Both the position numbers and the translations under genes were made by a program. From the NCBI GenBank assembly GCA_963281255.1, contig OY725498.1, positions 1,984,001 through 2,048,000 of the forward strand: a DNA stretch of 64,000 bases, in the 5' to 3' direction. Below are positions 43,691 through 57,100 of the stretch, piece after piece. The notes beneath the pieces were generated by a model. That model saw nothing but the letters and a program-made list of their open reading frames with translations, was not told where the DNA came from and searched no databases. Each line of letters begins with the position of its first letter. Within the stretch, counting starts at the first letter, position 1. Source of the stretch: Aphrocallistes beatrix. Its lineage: Eukaryota > Porifera > Hexactinellida > Sceptrulophora > Aphrocallistidae.

Positions 43691-43889
43691 AAAAAGAAGT
43701 TCAGTAATTGCTAGTTATATACATAGTTATCTAGTACATAAATCTTACCAGAACTCCTTTCATATACAACACAGAAAGAGAGACTAGAGTGAACAGGCAT
43801 ATGCATGCAACTGAAAAATTTGAAGTTTGATACCTAAATAATTCACACACAAAAATTGCGGATTTTGTCCAGTCTGTCCCTATTCCCTT

Positions 43890-44900
43890 CTAAATTGTTG
43901 TTAAGCCACCTGACTATTATGAGAACGTACTTTTTATCCATAGCAACGATATAGTAACAATGGAATGTTACCACATTCCATTCTCAAAAGTGGTCAGAAT
44001 ATATTCGTGTGACCTATCAAATTGCTGGAAATTTATTATTGATTAAGAATATCACCATAAAAAAATAAAAAGGATTAGTAATGATTTAAAGAAGTTAGAT
44101 AGGATAAATTTTGAAAAATAAATTGTGGTGGGGCGAGAAAGTGAAAAATTTTTTTAAAAAATTTTGACTCGAAAAAATATTTTGCGCTTTTGTCCAGCCT
44201 GTCCCCATTTCATAAAAAAATGGTGCTAAGCCACCTGACTATAGGCACGATAGACTTTAAAAATGCATTACGTACCAGCATATATAAACCTATCAGAGTA
44301 CTCGAATCCGTAATCAAAATGTATATTGTCATCATCATATTGCGCAACGAGCACTTTTTAATTAATGGGAATTTAGGGAATTCTCACACCTGTTTTATAC
44401 AATTATAATCCATCCTTAATGTCTAATTATCACAGGAGATCTTATTTTGGACCAGTTGTTTAAAATATGTGGAAATTTTCATCGGAATGTTTACACATTC
44501 CTCCGTTAAGGAAATGTAATTTGACTAATTTGGACTATATCTCGAAAGTTGCAAATATAACAGTTATATAGTTATGGAGCAATTTACCATTATATTCAAA
44601 AGTTGCTCCATAACTGTAAAGCTGTTATATTTAGAGAGATAAAGTGTATTTATTGGTGAATAGGAAGTCGCCTATTGCCTACCTGATGGCACCATTATTG
44701 GTGTCTAGCATTTGCAACTTTCGAGATATAGTCCAAATTAGTCAAATTACATTTCCTTAACAACAGAGGGATATGTCAACATATTTCAAACAACTGGTCC
44801 AAAGTAAGATATGTGATAATTAGACATTAATGTTGGATTATAACTGTATAAAACAGGTGTGAAAATTCCTTAAATTCCCATTAAAACTGCTCATATGGTA
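43890..44900. mobile_element. Element B-like inverted repeat, degraded
   Basis: Arms around 44365-44480 and 44770-44893 are reverse complements (CACACCTGTTTTATACAATT against GTATAAAACAGGTGTG). ACCAGCATATATAAACC and TTGCGCAACGAGC are element B landmarks. Typical CATAGCC ends are absent. Confidence 0.6.
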
Positions 44901-45003
44901 TAGTATATTGACCCCAGAACATTGTTTGGTTAATAAATTCTCATATCATCTATATGGCTACTATCCTTTAACTATTAATACTCGATTAATGTTTATAGGT
45001 ATA

Positions 45004-45773
45004 CAGGGTGGCTTTTAAGTTCTTTCCCAAGCTTGATTAGGTATAAAATTTCTTATGCTCAAACAATCTTAGTTATTATGGTCTTTAGAGATTGTAATTC
45101 AAATATTCTCAATGATTTTAAAAGATTTTTCGAGTCTAAGACCTAGAACTGTGTTTTGTATGGTGAGTTTTGTGGAGAAAATATGTGTCCTTGCGCGCAG
45201 AGAAATTCGAGAATCAGGGCCCACTGCTTTTCAAATTATCATTCTAGAGTCTTCAAATTCTAGGACAAATTAGCTCTCACATTTTCCTCGAACATTCTAA
45301 ATTTGTAGAAATATAGGATGTTTAGATCAGTATATATTGAGAAACATTTGGATCAGATTTTTGGTGATGTGAAAAAAAGTGCCATTTGGGTGATTTTGCA
45401 AAATATACCTAATTTGAACACGTGAAATAATAACTTTATCTCGTTTCTGATAATGAATTCAATGGATTTGTGAAATATTTCCATGGTGAATGAAAGGTAT
45501 CTGGTGCTAAATCGTCATGGAACATTGATATATAGACATTTTTTACAGAAGCAGTGGCCCTAATTCTCGAATTTCGCTGCGCGCCAGGACACATATTTTC
45601 TCCACAAAACTCACCGTATAAAACACAGTTCTAGGTCTTAGACTCGAAAAATCTTTTAAAATCACTGAGAATATTTGAATTACAATCTCTAAAGACCATA
45701 ATAACTAAGATTGTTTGAGTATAAGGAATTTTATACGTAATCAAGCTTGGGAATGAACTTAAAAGCCACCCTG
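45004..45773. mobile_element. TA-flanked inverted-repeat element D (770 bp, mariner-like ends)
   Basis: CAGGGTGGCTTTTAAGTTC and its near reverse complement close it, each beside TA. The arms are about 235 bp and nearly identical; the middle is unique. No transposase frame. Confidence 0.85.
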
Positions 45774-45779
45774 TATATA

Positions 45780-46271
45780 CAGTACCCGGACAAAAGTATT
45801 CGACCACCACAGAAACCCCCATACAAATAGTATTAAAGTGGGTCTATTCATAAAGGAATATGTTCTCAAACTGTAAGGAATACTCTATTTTTTATTTCAA
45901 ATTCGTAAACTACACATTCTAATTACTCATAATTGATAGCCTCAGCTTAATTACTAACTCTCAAGTTAATAAATATCAACATTTGCTACTTGATGTTACT
46001 TGTCCCAAGTCACAGCCATTATATATGATGGCGTTTAGTGACACAAAGTGGCATAGGTTGATAATTTTCTACATAAGAAAAAGTAATTGAGTTGAAACTC
46101 TCAATTATGAGTAATTAGAGTAATTAGAGTAGAATGTGTAGATTACGAATTTGAACTAAAAAATAGAGTATTTGCTACTGTTTAAGGACATGTTCCTTTT
46201 TTAAAAGATCTAATTTAATATTATTTGTATGGAATTTTTCGTGGTGGTCGAATACTTTTGTCCGGGTAGTG
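45780..46271. mobile_element. Tc1/mariner-like MITE, second copy
   Basis: CAGTACCCGGACAAAAGTAT and ATACTTTTGTCCGGGTAGTG are inverted ends with TA on both sides; subterminal arms pair as well. Same family as 18023-18487. Confidence 0.85.
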
Positions 46272-46495
46272 TATATATATATGTAACGAATTAATTGAAG
46301 AGACTACCTCGTACAGAAAGCTGATTTTTAGCATGTGGGAGTCTACCATAACTTTTAGGTGATACAAGCCCGAAATTTTAATAGAATGTGTATATTAATA
46401 TTCCTCACATGTGATACAACTTCATCACGCATCAAAAATGTAAAAAATTGACAAATTTGTGATTTTTTGAGTGATATCGATTATAACAGTAAGAC

Positions 46496-47548
46496 CATAG
46501 CCTACTGCATATAAGTCCTCACAGTAACTTGCGGATTTGGGACTAGGGATGCGGTAAAAGATGGTTGAACTAATACATGAGCTGCCTTAAATCATTAACC
46601 AACCACAATAGAGCTTAGGAATGTATTACCAGCATATATATAGTGTCAAAGTACTCATATCCGTTGTTGAAATTTAGAATAGTCACCAGATGATTGCGCA
46701 ATAGGTTATATTTGTGACAAATTCAGTGGTTTTTAGAGGTCGTTTGGGGCACTTCTAAGTGTTTTTATTATAAAATTTTCGCACAGAACTGAGATGTGAA
46801 TGGGTTAATGCGAAAAATTTGGAAGTTTTTCATGGAATGTTGCTACATTCCAGTGTTGCTATGGAAACGTGTTTTGGTAAGTTGGGGTCATATCTTGAAA
46901 ATCGCAAGAGCTAGACATTCAAATTTAATTCTATTTGATAGCCAATATACTACTTCTTATTAAGCCATAATATAATTTATATGTCTAAATTCAATGGCTT
47001 TCGAGTTATTAGACAATTTATCATATTGGTTACATTTGTTAATGTGTCAAATATCTCGTGAACCATTGAATTTAGACATGTAAATTATTTTATTGCTTAA
47101 TAAGTAGTATATTGGCTATCAAATATAGTTAAATTTGAATGTCTAGCTCTTGCGGTTTTCAAGATATGACCCCAACTTACCAAAACACGCTTCCATAGCA
47201 ACATTCCATGAAAAATTCCCAAATTTTTCGCATTAATCCATTCACATCTCAGTTCTATGCGAAAAACTTTATAATAAAAACACTTAGAAGTGCCCCTAAA
47301 TGACCTCTAAAAACAACTAAATTTGTCACAAATATAACCTATTGCGCAATCATCTGGTGACTATTCTAATTTTTAACAACGGATATGAGTACTTTGACAC
47401 TATATATATGCTGGTAATACATTCCTAAGCTCTATTGTGGTTGGTTAATGATTTAAGGCAGCTCATGTACTACTATTCGCCATCTTTTACCGCATCCCTA
47501 GTCCCAAATCAGCAAGTTACTGTGAGGCCTTATATGCAGTAAGCTATG
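46496..47548. mobile_element. Element B copy 3 inside element A
   Basis: CATAGCCTACTGCATATAAG opens and ...GCAGTAAGCTATG closes a ~1.05-kb palindrome. Flanks GTAAGAC and ATCAGAC are compatible with a worn 7-bp duplication of the GTAGGAC expected in intact element A. Confidence 0.85.
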
Positions 47549-47708
47549 ATCAGACAGACATGTTTAGAGATGTTATCTACCTTATAATTAATTAATGTGA
47601 GTATAGGTGCCCGAAAGGCGCATCCGGTTGACACAATGTGTCCACCAGCCGCGGAGCTTTTTAGATGGAGAATGTTAGCTAATATTTAAATGAGTGTGCT
47701 GCTTGCCA

Positions 47709-48262
47709 TAGGCGCCAAGTGTGGGTACCTGGGGGGCCGTGGCAGGGGGTTATCTAGGTGCTCGATCGACACTTATAGGTGCCAGCCTGGTATCGTCCTA
47801 GGAGTCAAGGTGCTTGCAGTGTGATTCGATTTTGGTCCCGGGTTGCTATTACCCCTGGAATTACAAGATAAACCACTGTTTGGGTGCCATATAACTTTTT
47901 CACCTCCAAAAAAGTGCCGGATTGGAAAATCCTAGATAAACCTATGGGCCGTGGTCCTGGGCAATGGAGCAGTGGAGGAAGCTGTGGTATGGCAGGACTA
48001 CACACAAACTTAGAGGTTACAACTAAACCCCTAAATTATATTAATTGAGTCTAAATACTATATATCCCAATTACATTTTGCTTCCACTATAGTCTGAGAT
48101 TTTCTTTTCCCTAGGTAACAACAATAGTTGTATATCGATACTTGAGCATCTAAGATTTAAAAATTTTTCTGGGGGTAAGCCCTCCAGACCCCCCCCTTAC
48201 CATCGCTCGCTTTTGCCTCCCCCAGGTTTTATTCTATTTTCCAAAGCTTGGCGCCTATGCTG
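47709..48262. mobile_element. hAT-like MITE, composite
   Basis: CATAGGCGCCAAG at 47709 and CTTGGCGCCTATG at 48250-48262 are inverted ends. 48028-48262 is the reverse complement of 35.58-35.79 kb. Confidence 0.65.
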
Positions 48263-48313
48263 TTGTTCATATCTTTCCAAAATTTTGCATTATCACTCTC
48301 CAAAAGGATGTAT

Positions 48314-49125
48314 CATAGTCTACTATAATAAGGCCTCAGAGTAACTTGCGAATTTGGCACTAGGGATGCAGTAGAAGATGGTTGAAGAAATACATGAGCT
48401 GCCTTAAATCATTAACAAAGCACAATAGAGCTTAGGAATGTATTACCAGCATATATAAATATGGTGTCAAAGCACCCATATCCGTTGTGAAAATTTAGAT
48501 TAGTCATCAAATGATTGCGCAACAGGCTATATTTGGGTCAAATTTAGTGATTTTCAGAGGTCGTTTAAGGGCACTTCCAAGTGTTTTTATTATAAAGTTT
48601 TTCGCATAGGACTGAGAAGTGAATGTGTTAACACGAAAAATTTGGAATTTTTTCATGGAATGTTCTTACATTCCAGTGTTGCTATGGAAACTTGTTTTGG
48701 TCAGTTGGGGCTATATCTTGAAAACAGCGATAGCTAGACATTCAAATTTAATCCCATTTGATAGCAAATAGGCTACTTCCTATTAAGCTATAATACAATT
48801 TCTATGTCTTAATTCAATAATTTACGAGTTATTAGACAATTTATCATATTGGTCACATTTGGTAATTTGTCGAATATCTCGTAAACCAAGTGAAAATCAC
48901 TAAATTTGATCCAAATATAGCCTGTTGCGCAATCATTTGATGACTAATCTAAATTTTAACAACGGATATGGGTGCCCTTGACACCATATTTATATATGCT
49001 GGTAATACATTCCTAAGCTCTATTGTGCTTTGTTAATGATTTAAGGCAGCTCATGTATTTCTTCATCCATCTTCTATCGCATCCCTGGTTAAGTTACTCT
49101 TAGGCCTTATATATAGTAGGCTATG
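48314..49125. mobile_element. Element B copy 4 with 7-bp duplication, right arm shortened
   Basis: CATAGTCTACTATAATAAGG to ATATAGTAGGCTATG. GATGTAT flanks both sides (48307-48313 and 49126-49132). The right arm lacks an internal segment, leaving 812 bp. Confidence 0.85.
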
Positions 49126-49132
49126 GATGTAT

Positions 49133-51151
49133 GTATTATGTCATACATCCAAAGTGACCAGCATTTTTAGTCCAAACCAGCATGATATTAAAATTTAAAA
49201 ATTATTTTTCTCAAAATTAGTTTTAATTGACTCGTTCAATCTTATACATCATCATAACTTTAAAAATAAATTGACTACTTCCCACTGGAACGCTGGACAT
49301 CAATTTAGTTTGTAAAGTTGTGCTCTCAGAGTATATACATGGTTTTATAGACAATTCATTATATGATTTCTCATGTGTCTGGTGAAAAATTTCCTTGAGA
49401 GTTATTTAGAAATCCAATTTCAGCTTATCTTTTTGTGGTCCTTGGTGGTTTTTATTTATAGGTTCAATAACTTTCTCTCTGATGCGTTGGACTATTTGAT
49501 CCGGACGTACAGAGATTCATGTCGGGTCTAAATCCTCTACTTCCTCTATTATAGGAAATAACTGACGGTGTCGGATGGTAATTACTCTGCTCTGAAAGAC
49601 CTCTCATGATTTATTGTCATTATTATGTTAATTCGACTCTCTCCACTCCTATTTGGAAATAATAAAAAATCTGTTTATTCAAGCGTAAAATCATAAATTA
49701 AATCGAGGTTAAATTACGAGGCAAATTTAAAAATTGCAAAAAGGCCACTTTGGACAATAATGATGTTGAAATTTGTACTTATAATACTGGCTTGATTCAA
49801 TAAAGATGAAGCGTACGGGTATTCTTACAAAATTCCAACTTCAAATCTTGGCAAGCATTATACTTTAAAATGTATTCAAAAATTTGTCTCGGTGTTTAAA
49901 CGACGTAGATTTGTCTCCCCTACAAATTGGCTGGTTTAGAAAAGATGTCTTTAAACTTAAAAGTTACCCCCAAATTTCGGATTTTTTCAAGTTTAAACAT
50001 AAAACTCAATTTATCACTATTCTGCATCTTTTTAACTCTTAAATTACCTGGGGTCATTTCTATTTATAGCAAATACCCCACAATTCTAAGGTTTCCCCGC
50101 CCAAAATGACTTAACCGAAAATGAGTTAGCAAAAATCTAGCGCCATTTTTAACAAAAACCGAATTAGAATTGCATCGGAGAATGGAGAAAATTTTGAATA
50201 CTTTTTATAATTTTGATGTTTGAAAGATTTGAGATCGGGAATTTTGTAAAAAATTCATTTCAACGTTATTGAACCATTTAGGTATTAAATCTAAATTGGG
50301 TACCCTTTGACTTTAAACGGTCATAACTGTGTAAAAAGACACTTCTTCAAAAGTCGATACCAGCCATTTTGAAGAGGTGACAATTTTACGAATTGTAGGA
50401 TATTGAATAAAACATAATTATGGTAGATAAAATGTTTAGTATTGATCTCTTCAATATATGTTAATTTCATTATGATGACATTAAAAATCGAAAATCTGAG
50501 GTCATAATGATAACGCTATGATGAGTCACCAAAAATCTAAAATCTGGGTACAGTGACTAAATAACAGCATTTCACATGTGTATTCTCACAATAAGTTGGA
50601 AACACAATCCCATCCCGTCTGTAGGGGATTTTTTCTTAACAACAAATTAGCTCCGATCTACCGAACTATCACTATCTGCTATGAAAATATTATATTAATT
50701 ATGTTAACTTAAGGGGGTCGTGAGTTCATTTGCAGGCTCAAGTGGGTTGCCGAGTTGTCTAGTTTATGAACTACTGTTCTATCTCAAATAAATGGATGCT
50801 GTTACCACCACACACAATTATTTCAAAGCATCTTGAAATTGCCTCGTGTTGCAAAGCTAAAAAACATGAATTTTGAAAATAACTATTATGAATACATTCT
50901 ATAAAATAATGAGTAACAAACTAGTTAGTATAAAGATAAAGAGAATACACAATAAAACATGAAAACAAAGTGATTCATAGTGTGGTAAAATAAAAATTCC
51001 TCTGATAGAAAAGAAAAGCCATTTTGTACAATTTGTTGACAAGTTACGTATATTTACAGCACCTTCAAAGGTTTGCTAAATGTGGAGAACTATAGTGAAT
51101 AAATTCCCCATCATACTCGTATCAAAGCAGTGGAGTCATTTTAACAGTGAG
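49133..51151. other. Intergenic, no gene recognised
   Basis: Only short open frames without family resemblance. It lies between the transposon cluster and the 3' end of the DAPK-type gene. AATAAA on the minus strand is not obvious just after the stop. Confidence 0.4.
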
Positions 51152-54100
51152 TTAACAAATGTAGGAAGTGACTTCTACTCCTGTAATGTTGACTATCACT
51201 GAACTCTCTGCATTCATTACTAGATTGCTGCTCTCTATTATATGTCTAGCCACATCATCTCGCCCTAGCTTTCTTAATGTGTCCACCAGCACGATAATAG
51301 TACTACTAGCATGGGCCTCCCACTTCTTAAGGACGAAATCGGTAGGACTCATAAACTTCTCTATTGTCTCTACATTTGGAATCTCGTCTGCAAGCCCAAG
51401 AAGAAGTCCAAGGAGGCACCAATCGCGACCTAGTGGGTCTGGAGGATCCAACAATCTGCAGAGATGCCATCGAGCACGACGAGTTAGTTGACGGATATGT
51501 AGAAGCGGAGCACTGTGAGCTAGACTAGACAGATTTTCAATTCCGCAACAGATAAGATCAACTAGTAGTTCTGCCTCGCCACTCACTCGATTCTTGAGAT
51601 CGCTGTGATTCCTTTGGGCTTCAAATAATTCATTTGGATCATATGAGGTAGGAAAACGCTTATGCCGTTTCAAGTCAAGAACACTCAGAACCTGTGTTAG
51701 AAGGGAATTCGTATAAAATAACTGCAATACTAGATAGTTTTACTTAAATCGATTAATATTAGTCAAATTATCTAAATAATTACATGGAAATTGATTAAAG
51801 TATAAAATCAACTCGGCTTAATTGGGACTCGAGATTCTGTTCCAAATAAGCCGAGTTAACCAATGTACCAATTATGCAGAGTCCACTGTTATTATAGATA
51901 ATTAATTCAAACGCATGCAGGTCACTTCGTACTCAATACTATTTCGTACCTTAATCATGACAACTTCGTAACCAAAACTCTTTCGTAACATACACCATTT
52001 CGTACCTAACACATTTGTTTTGTTTAGTAGTCAGTTGTTTTTATTATATAATTATGTAAGTATTGTCAATACAGTGGTCACTTGTTTATTTATTCCACGA
52101 AAACAGTGTCCTTCTGAGGTGTGTCTATGAAACATTGGGTTTTTATGCAGAGCATAAGAACAAACAATGATTTAGAAAGTTACCACCTTCGGTTGAACTC
52201 CAAAGCTGCAGATAAAGGAAATCTGCAGCTGTATGTTTTAATCCCACTCCTATATTTAATTGGATTTGTAAATACGCATTACAGTTCCTGTTAGTGCTTT
52301 TTATGCAAGCTAATTTTTGCTTTGAGTATACAATATAAAGATATTAAAAAATTGCCGAATTTTTTTCTGTTTTTCGCTATATTTGAAAACAACCACCAAT
52401 TGAGAGCATCTACAAATTTAAACGTAATAGTGCAAAAAGGTTTACAGATTTCGATTCACCACAAATACATTTCCAGTAAGTATGTTACAACCACACGATT
52501 ATGGCATTTGAAAAATATGTTAAGTTTAATTATCGCTGCTTTTAGCTACAAGTACTTTTCGAAACTCAAAAGTTGACATTATCTTAAAAACTCGAGCCAA
52601 TTCGGCAAAATTGGTATTTTCAGATTTACCACGCCAAATACCCCCTAAAATCGATCTAACATCTTACGTAGGCAACAAAATGTGTGTTGGACCAGTGTTA
52701 TTATTATTACAGTTCAAATTATTGCACTAACAAATTTAGTCAAATGTCTACCAAAATTTGATATAACTCTAACAAAATCTGTGAAATCACTAACAAATCA
52801 CCTCTACCAAAATTAGTGAAACGTCTAACAAAACGCTAACAAAATTTGGAAATGAACGGCTGCCAACCCAAAATATGTCTTAGTATTTGGTTATGGTAAT
52901 CAAATATTAAAAAATGGTTTCAGGTACCAAACATTATCCTGGAAAATGTTATTTACGTGCCCCTAGGCCCCAATAGCCTAGGGCCCAATAGTTTTCGCGA
53001 GTTATGGTGTTTTAAAGTTAAAGGTCTCCCCTATTTTGGTAGTGTCCGAACTAAAAACACCATAATTCGCAAAAATCTCAATTCAATCACATGATGTGAT
53101 AGCTGGGATCATTCTGCGTCGATTGTTGTTAAAGAATCACAAAAGCATTGAAAACTATCTGACTGACACAAAGGTTTGGCGGTTGAAAATTTTGCAAAAG
53201 GCCCCATGCGATGATTTTGGGGCATTTTGTGAGAATAGGAAAGTTTACCAAGTATTTTGCCCAAACCAATGCTTTTTTGAAATTATTAAGATCAACACAA
53301 TTGACCGAATACTAGCCGTATCAATTGACAACAAATTCCTTAAATCTACATCATATCATTTAAGTATTTATGCTATTTTATTATCCGTTTGTGTCCGAAT
53401 TGATTGGAGGATTGGCAAGTCTAGTTTCACATGCTGAGTCTTCAAAAAATCGAATATCTAGTATAAATTTGTGCACCTCCGCGAAAAATACAAAGGGCTT
53501 TTCACGCGAGTATTTGAGTGACTTTATGACTCGCGAGTCCTCCGAATTTTTGTCAGATGACTCGGGTCACTAAAATCCTGAATTGGGGTCCTTGAGTCAT
53601 AACTCGCGAGTCAATAAAGTTGGTGACTTTTTAAAAGCCCTAAAAACAAACAAACAAAATTTCACATCTTGCAGCCGCATAATGAAAGCCAACAAACTGC
53701 TTGTACAGTTAAATAGGTAGTAACGCGCCATCTCCATTTTAGTTACTCTTAGAGGTGGGATAAATCTGTCAAATTGGGGTATAATGGGTTGCACACAAAT
53801 GCAGCATCGGGAAACAGCACTATGGCAAATTTAGAGTTAGACAGTACGTTTATATCAGGTTCCATCAAAAGGATATCTATATACTGTACATACGTAGAAT
53901 ATCGGAATACTACTTCAATTATCCTAATGATATCCTTTACTTAAATTTAATGTTCACCTGCGTTATAGTTTCAGTTCCAGGACAAATATCCTGAAGAGCC
54001 TGAAAAATAACTTCATAAAATTTGCGAATTAATGCAAGGCACTCATCACGAGTGTGCTCAGCTCCTCGAACGCATATGTGAATAGCTTTCTCAAAATCTG

Positions 54101-57100
54101 TTAATTCAGTCTTAACTTGTACTTCCCCTCTGCAGCAGATCAAACCCTCGCTCCAAATTGTTAACTCTTGATCCTCAAAATCCTCTCTGAAAGTTCTCCT
54201 TAAACGTATTTGTAATCTCTGGAACAGTCCAGGAGGGAATACATCAAAATCTGTACGGCATTGAATACGAAGTCCAGTATAGCATGTATAGTTTGGCTCA
54301 GCAGACCAAATCCCTAAATTAAACAATAATTATAAAAAAGTAGCTTAATTCGACGTCAAAATCTACACAAGATACTGTCCTATATTGAAAGTCAGAAAGA
54401 CCACTTTCGCTTTCAATTTTGCACTATTCCGAACCGAAAATGGGGGTTTCGCTTTGTTCAAACAGATATCTAATAATAGTAAAAGCTGCTCAAATCCTAG
54501 GAATATAATTTTCGGGTTTATACTCCAAAGATTCGGACAAATACATACTACAAAATTCGAACAAATATGAATATGTGAAAATATATTGCATTTGTGTGTT
54601 ACAGCTATAATTATAATTGCTTGCTGCCAATTATATATCATACTATATGCATTGGCATTTTTGTGTGTAACCAAACTATCATAAAACACTATTGAAGCTA
54701 TAGACAATACAAGTATATCCTACTTCTTTTTTAATATATTATGAACTCTTATTTCAAGCTTTTCAAGATAATTATCGGGCAATTTATCTCCAATGTCACA
54801 TTTTTTCAATATACAACTCGAAAAGCTTTGAATTTATAGTTACAAATATATTTCGATAAATAAGAAGTAGGCTATTGTCTATTAGATAAGATCAATATTT
54901 TAATGCATAGCTTTAATAATACTCAAAATGTAGTAACAAGTGCGAACATGTAATTTTCGTCAAATATTAATAGGAATATTTCGCTATAATTTATAGTGTT
55001 TTTCTAAACTGTAAGTTGCTCGTTGTTTACTATACTATATCAATCTATGAGAGACAGTAATTTCGTTCTCATTTTGACTGAAGTACATGTACTTATATTA
55101 TTTAATATTAGGATGCGTGAGTGTAACTTAAATCATGGAGATAGCTTGACCAATTTTGGATTATCACGTTCGGTAGCCGGTTATTTTATAATCTTTCAAA
55201 AAGTAATCTCATATAACGAGCCTTCAACTTCAAATGTTCAATTGCTTTCTAAATGAAAAATTGTCCCTCCTGTGAGACGCAAAGCAGTGGGGTCGTGTTC
55301 TACAGGCATGGGGCCCCCGGGCTTCTCCCCAGATATTTTCTGGGCCCTCCCCCGGGAAATTTTAAGGCTCTCTGGATAATTTTTGGGTCACTTCCTCAGG
55401 ATTTGAAAGTACCCATATCCGTTGCTAAAATTATATGTTTGCGCAACAGGCTATATTTGTGACGAATTTAGTGATTTTCAGAGGCGGTTTAAGGACACTT
55501 CTATGTGTTTCAATATAACATTTTTCGCATAGAACTGAGCTGTGAATTGGTTAATGTGAAAAATTAAAGTTATTAGACAATTTATCACATTGGTCATAAT
55601 TGGTAAGTTGGCTAATAACTCGTAAACCATTGAATTTAGACGTAGAAATTATATAATCGCATAATAGGAAGTAGCCTATTGGCTATCAAATAGGGTCCAA
55701 TTTGAATGCCTAGTTATCGCGGTTTTCAAGATATGACCCCAACTGAACAAATAAGTTTCCATGGCAAAGCTGGAATGTAGCAAGAAAAATTTTTTTAGCA
55801 TCAACCCATTCGCAGCTCAGTTCTATACGAAAAATGTTATATTGAAAACACTTAGAAGTGTCCTTAAACCAGCTCTGAAAATCACTAAGTTCGTCACAAA
55901 TATAATCTGTTGCGCGATCATATGATAATTAATCAAAATTTTAGCAACGGATATGGGTACTTTGACACCATATTTATATATGCTGGCAATACATTCCTAA
56001 GCGCTATTCTGCGTGGTTAATGATAATGCAGCTCATGTATTAGTTCAACCATCTATCGCATCCCTAGTCCAAAATCCACAAGTTTCTGTGAGGCTATGTA
56101 GTAGGCTATGATAAACATATCTGCTCTAGAGAGAGATAAAACGATTATGAAAAATAATTATGAAATTTTACTATTCTTCTAATGGCGAAGAGGTTCAGAA
56201 AATTGAATTATAGAGCCTGAGTTCGAATCTATGTATACCAGGAACGTGATCATTTTCGTTTGTGTTGTTGATGTTGTTTCACTAGTTTTTCTGTCTAACA
56301 GGGTTGTTTGATTTAAATCATGATTTAAATCAATGATTTTTATTAATAAAAATCATGATTTAAATCATATAATAAAGTAAAGTATCCTCTCGCTAATACG
56401 AACACGGATAAGGTAAAATACCGGTTAAAGCGAACAAGGTTTGATTCCCCAGCTACAAATGCATGAAATTAACTTCGGGTAATACGAATTCCGGATAATA
56501 CGTACACGTTTCGAAGGTTCCCTGATTCGTATTAACGAGACTCGACTCTATTCGAATTATAATGATCACACATATTATTGTGAACAATGTGAATCATAAA
56601 TGGCCTTTTTACAATCAAAAATTAAATTATTCAGCTCTGCCATCAAGCGCAGGAATTGAGCGAATATTTTCAACATTTTGTTATATACATTCCAGCATAA
56701 GGAATAGATTTGGAATCGATAAGGCGGCCAAGATTGTTTTTATCTACAGAATGCTCAATCTATCTATATAAAACTTCGTACTAAATTTTCTCTTCTACAT
56801 TTTCCTATTGCAATTAATCATAAACATGCTGAATTCAAGCAAAATTAAATCGATAAGATGCTATTAAACTATCTGATTCTCAATCTTGTGGATTTATTAC
56901 CAAAATAATATGACAAAATGTGAAATGAATTGCATAAAGCAATAAAAATAAATCTGATTTAAATTTTTAAAAACCGATTTAAATAAAAAAATCCGATTTT
57001 TTAAAAAAAATCATGATTTTTATCAACCCTACAGTGAGTGAGTGTCTAACTATCCTATTTAAGACAGAGATCAAATTCTGATGACTCTACCGATTTACGT

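Larger units (their letters stand above)
44964..47656 (+). mobile_element. Element A copy 9, split by three later insertions
   Basis: The 5' tip TCCTTTAACTATTAATACTC at 44964 follows an A. The element resumes at 46274-46495 (TAACGAATTAATTGAAG and body) and again at 47549-47656 (CAGACATGTTTAGAGATGTT through the GC hairpins), then is truncated. Insertions at 45004-45773, 45780-46271 and 46496-47548 account for the rest. Confidence 0.82.

Noticed and set aside
49927-50109. 60-codon frame
   Set aside because: Low-complexity, no start context, no family match.
54363-54707. 114-codon minus-strand frame directly upstream of a DAPK exon
   Set aside because: No family resemblance; it would break the phase-1 join that yields a continuous COR domain.
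56215-56235. tRNA or SINE, from a GTTCGAATC B-box-like word
   Set aside because: No A box at proper distance and no cloverleaf pairing; the similar word at 29733 (GTTCAAATC) also fails.
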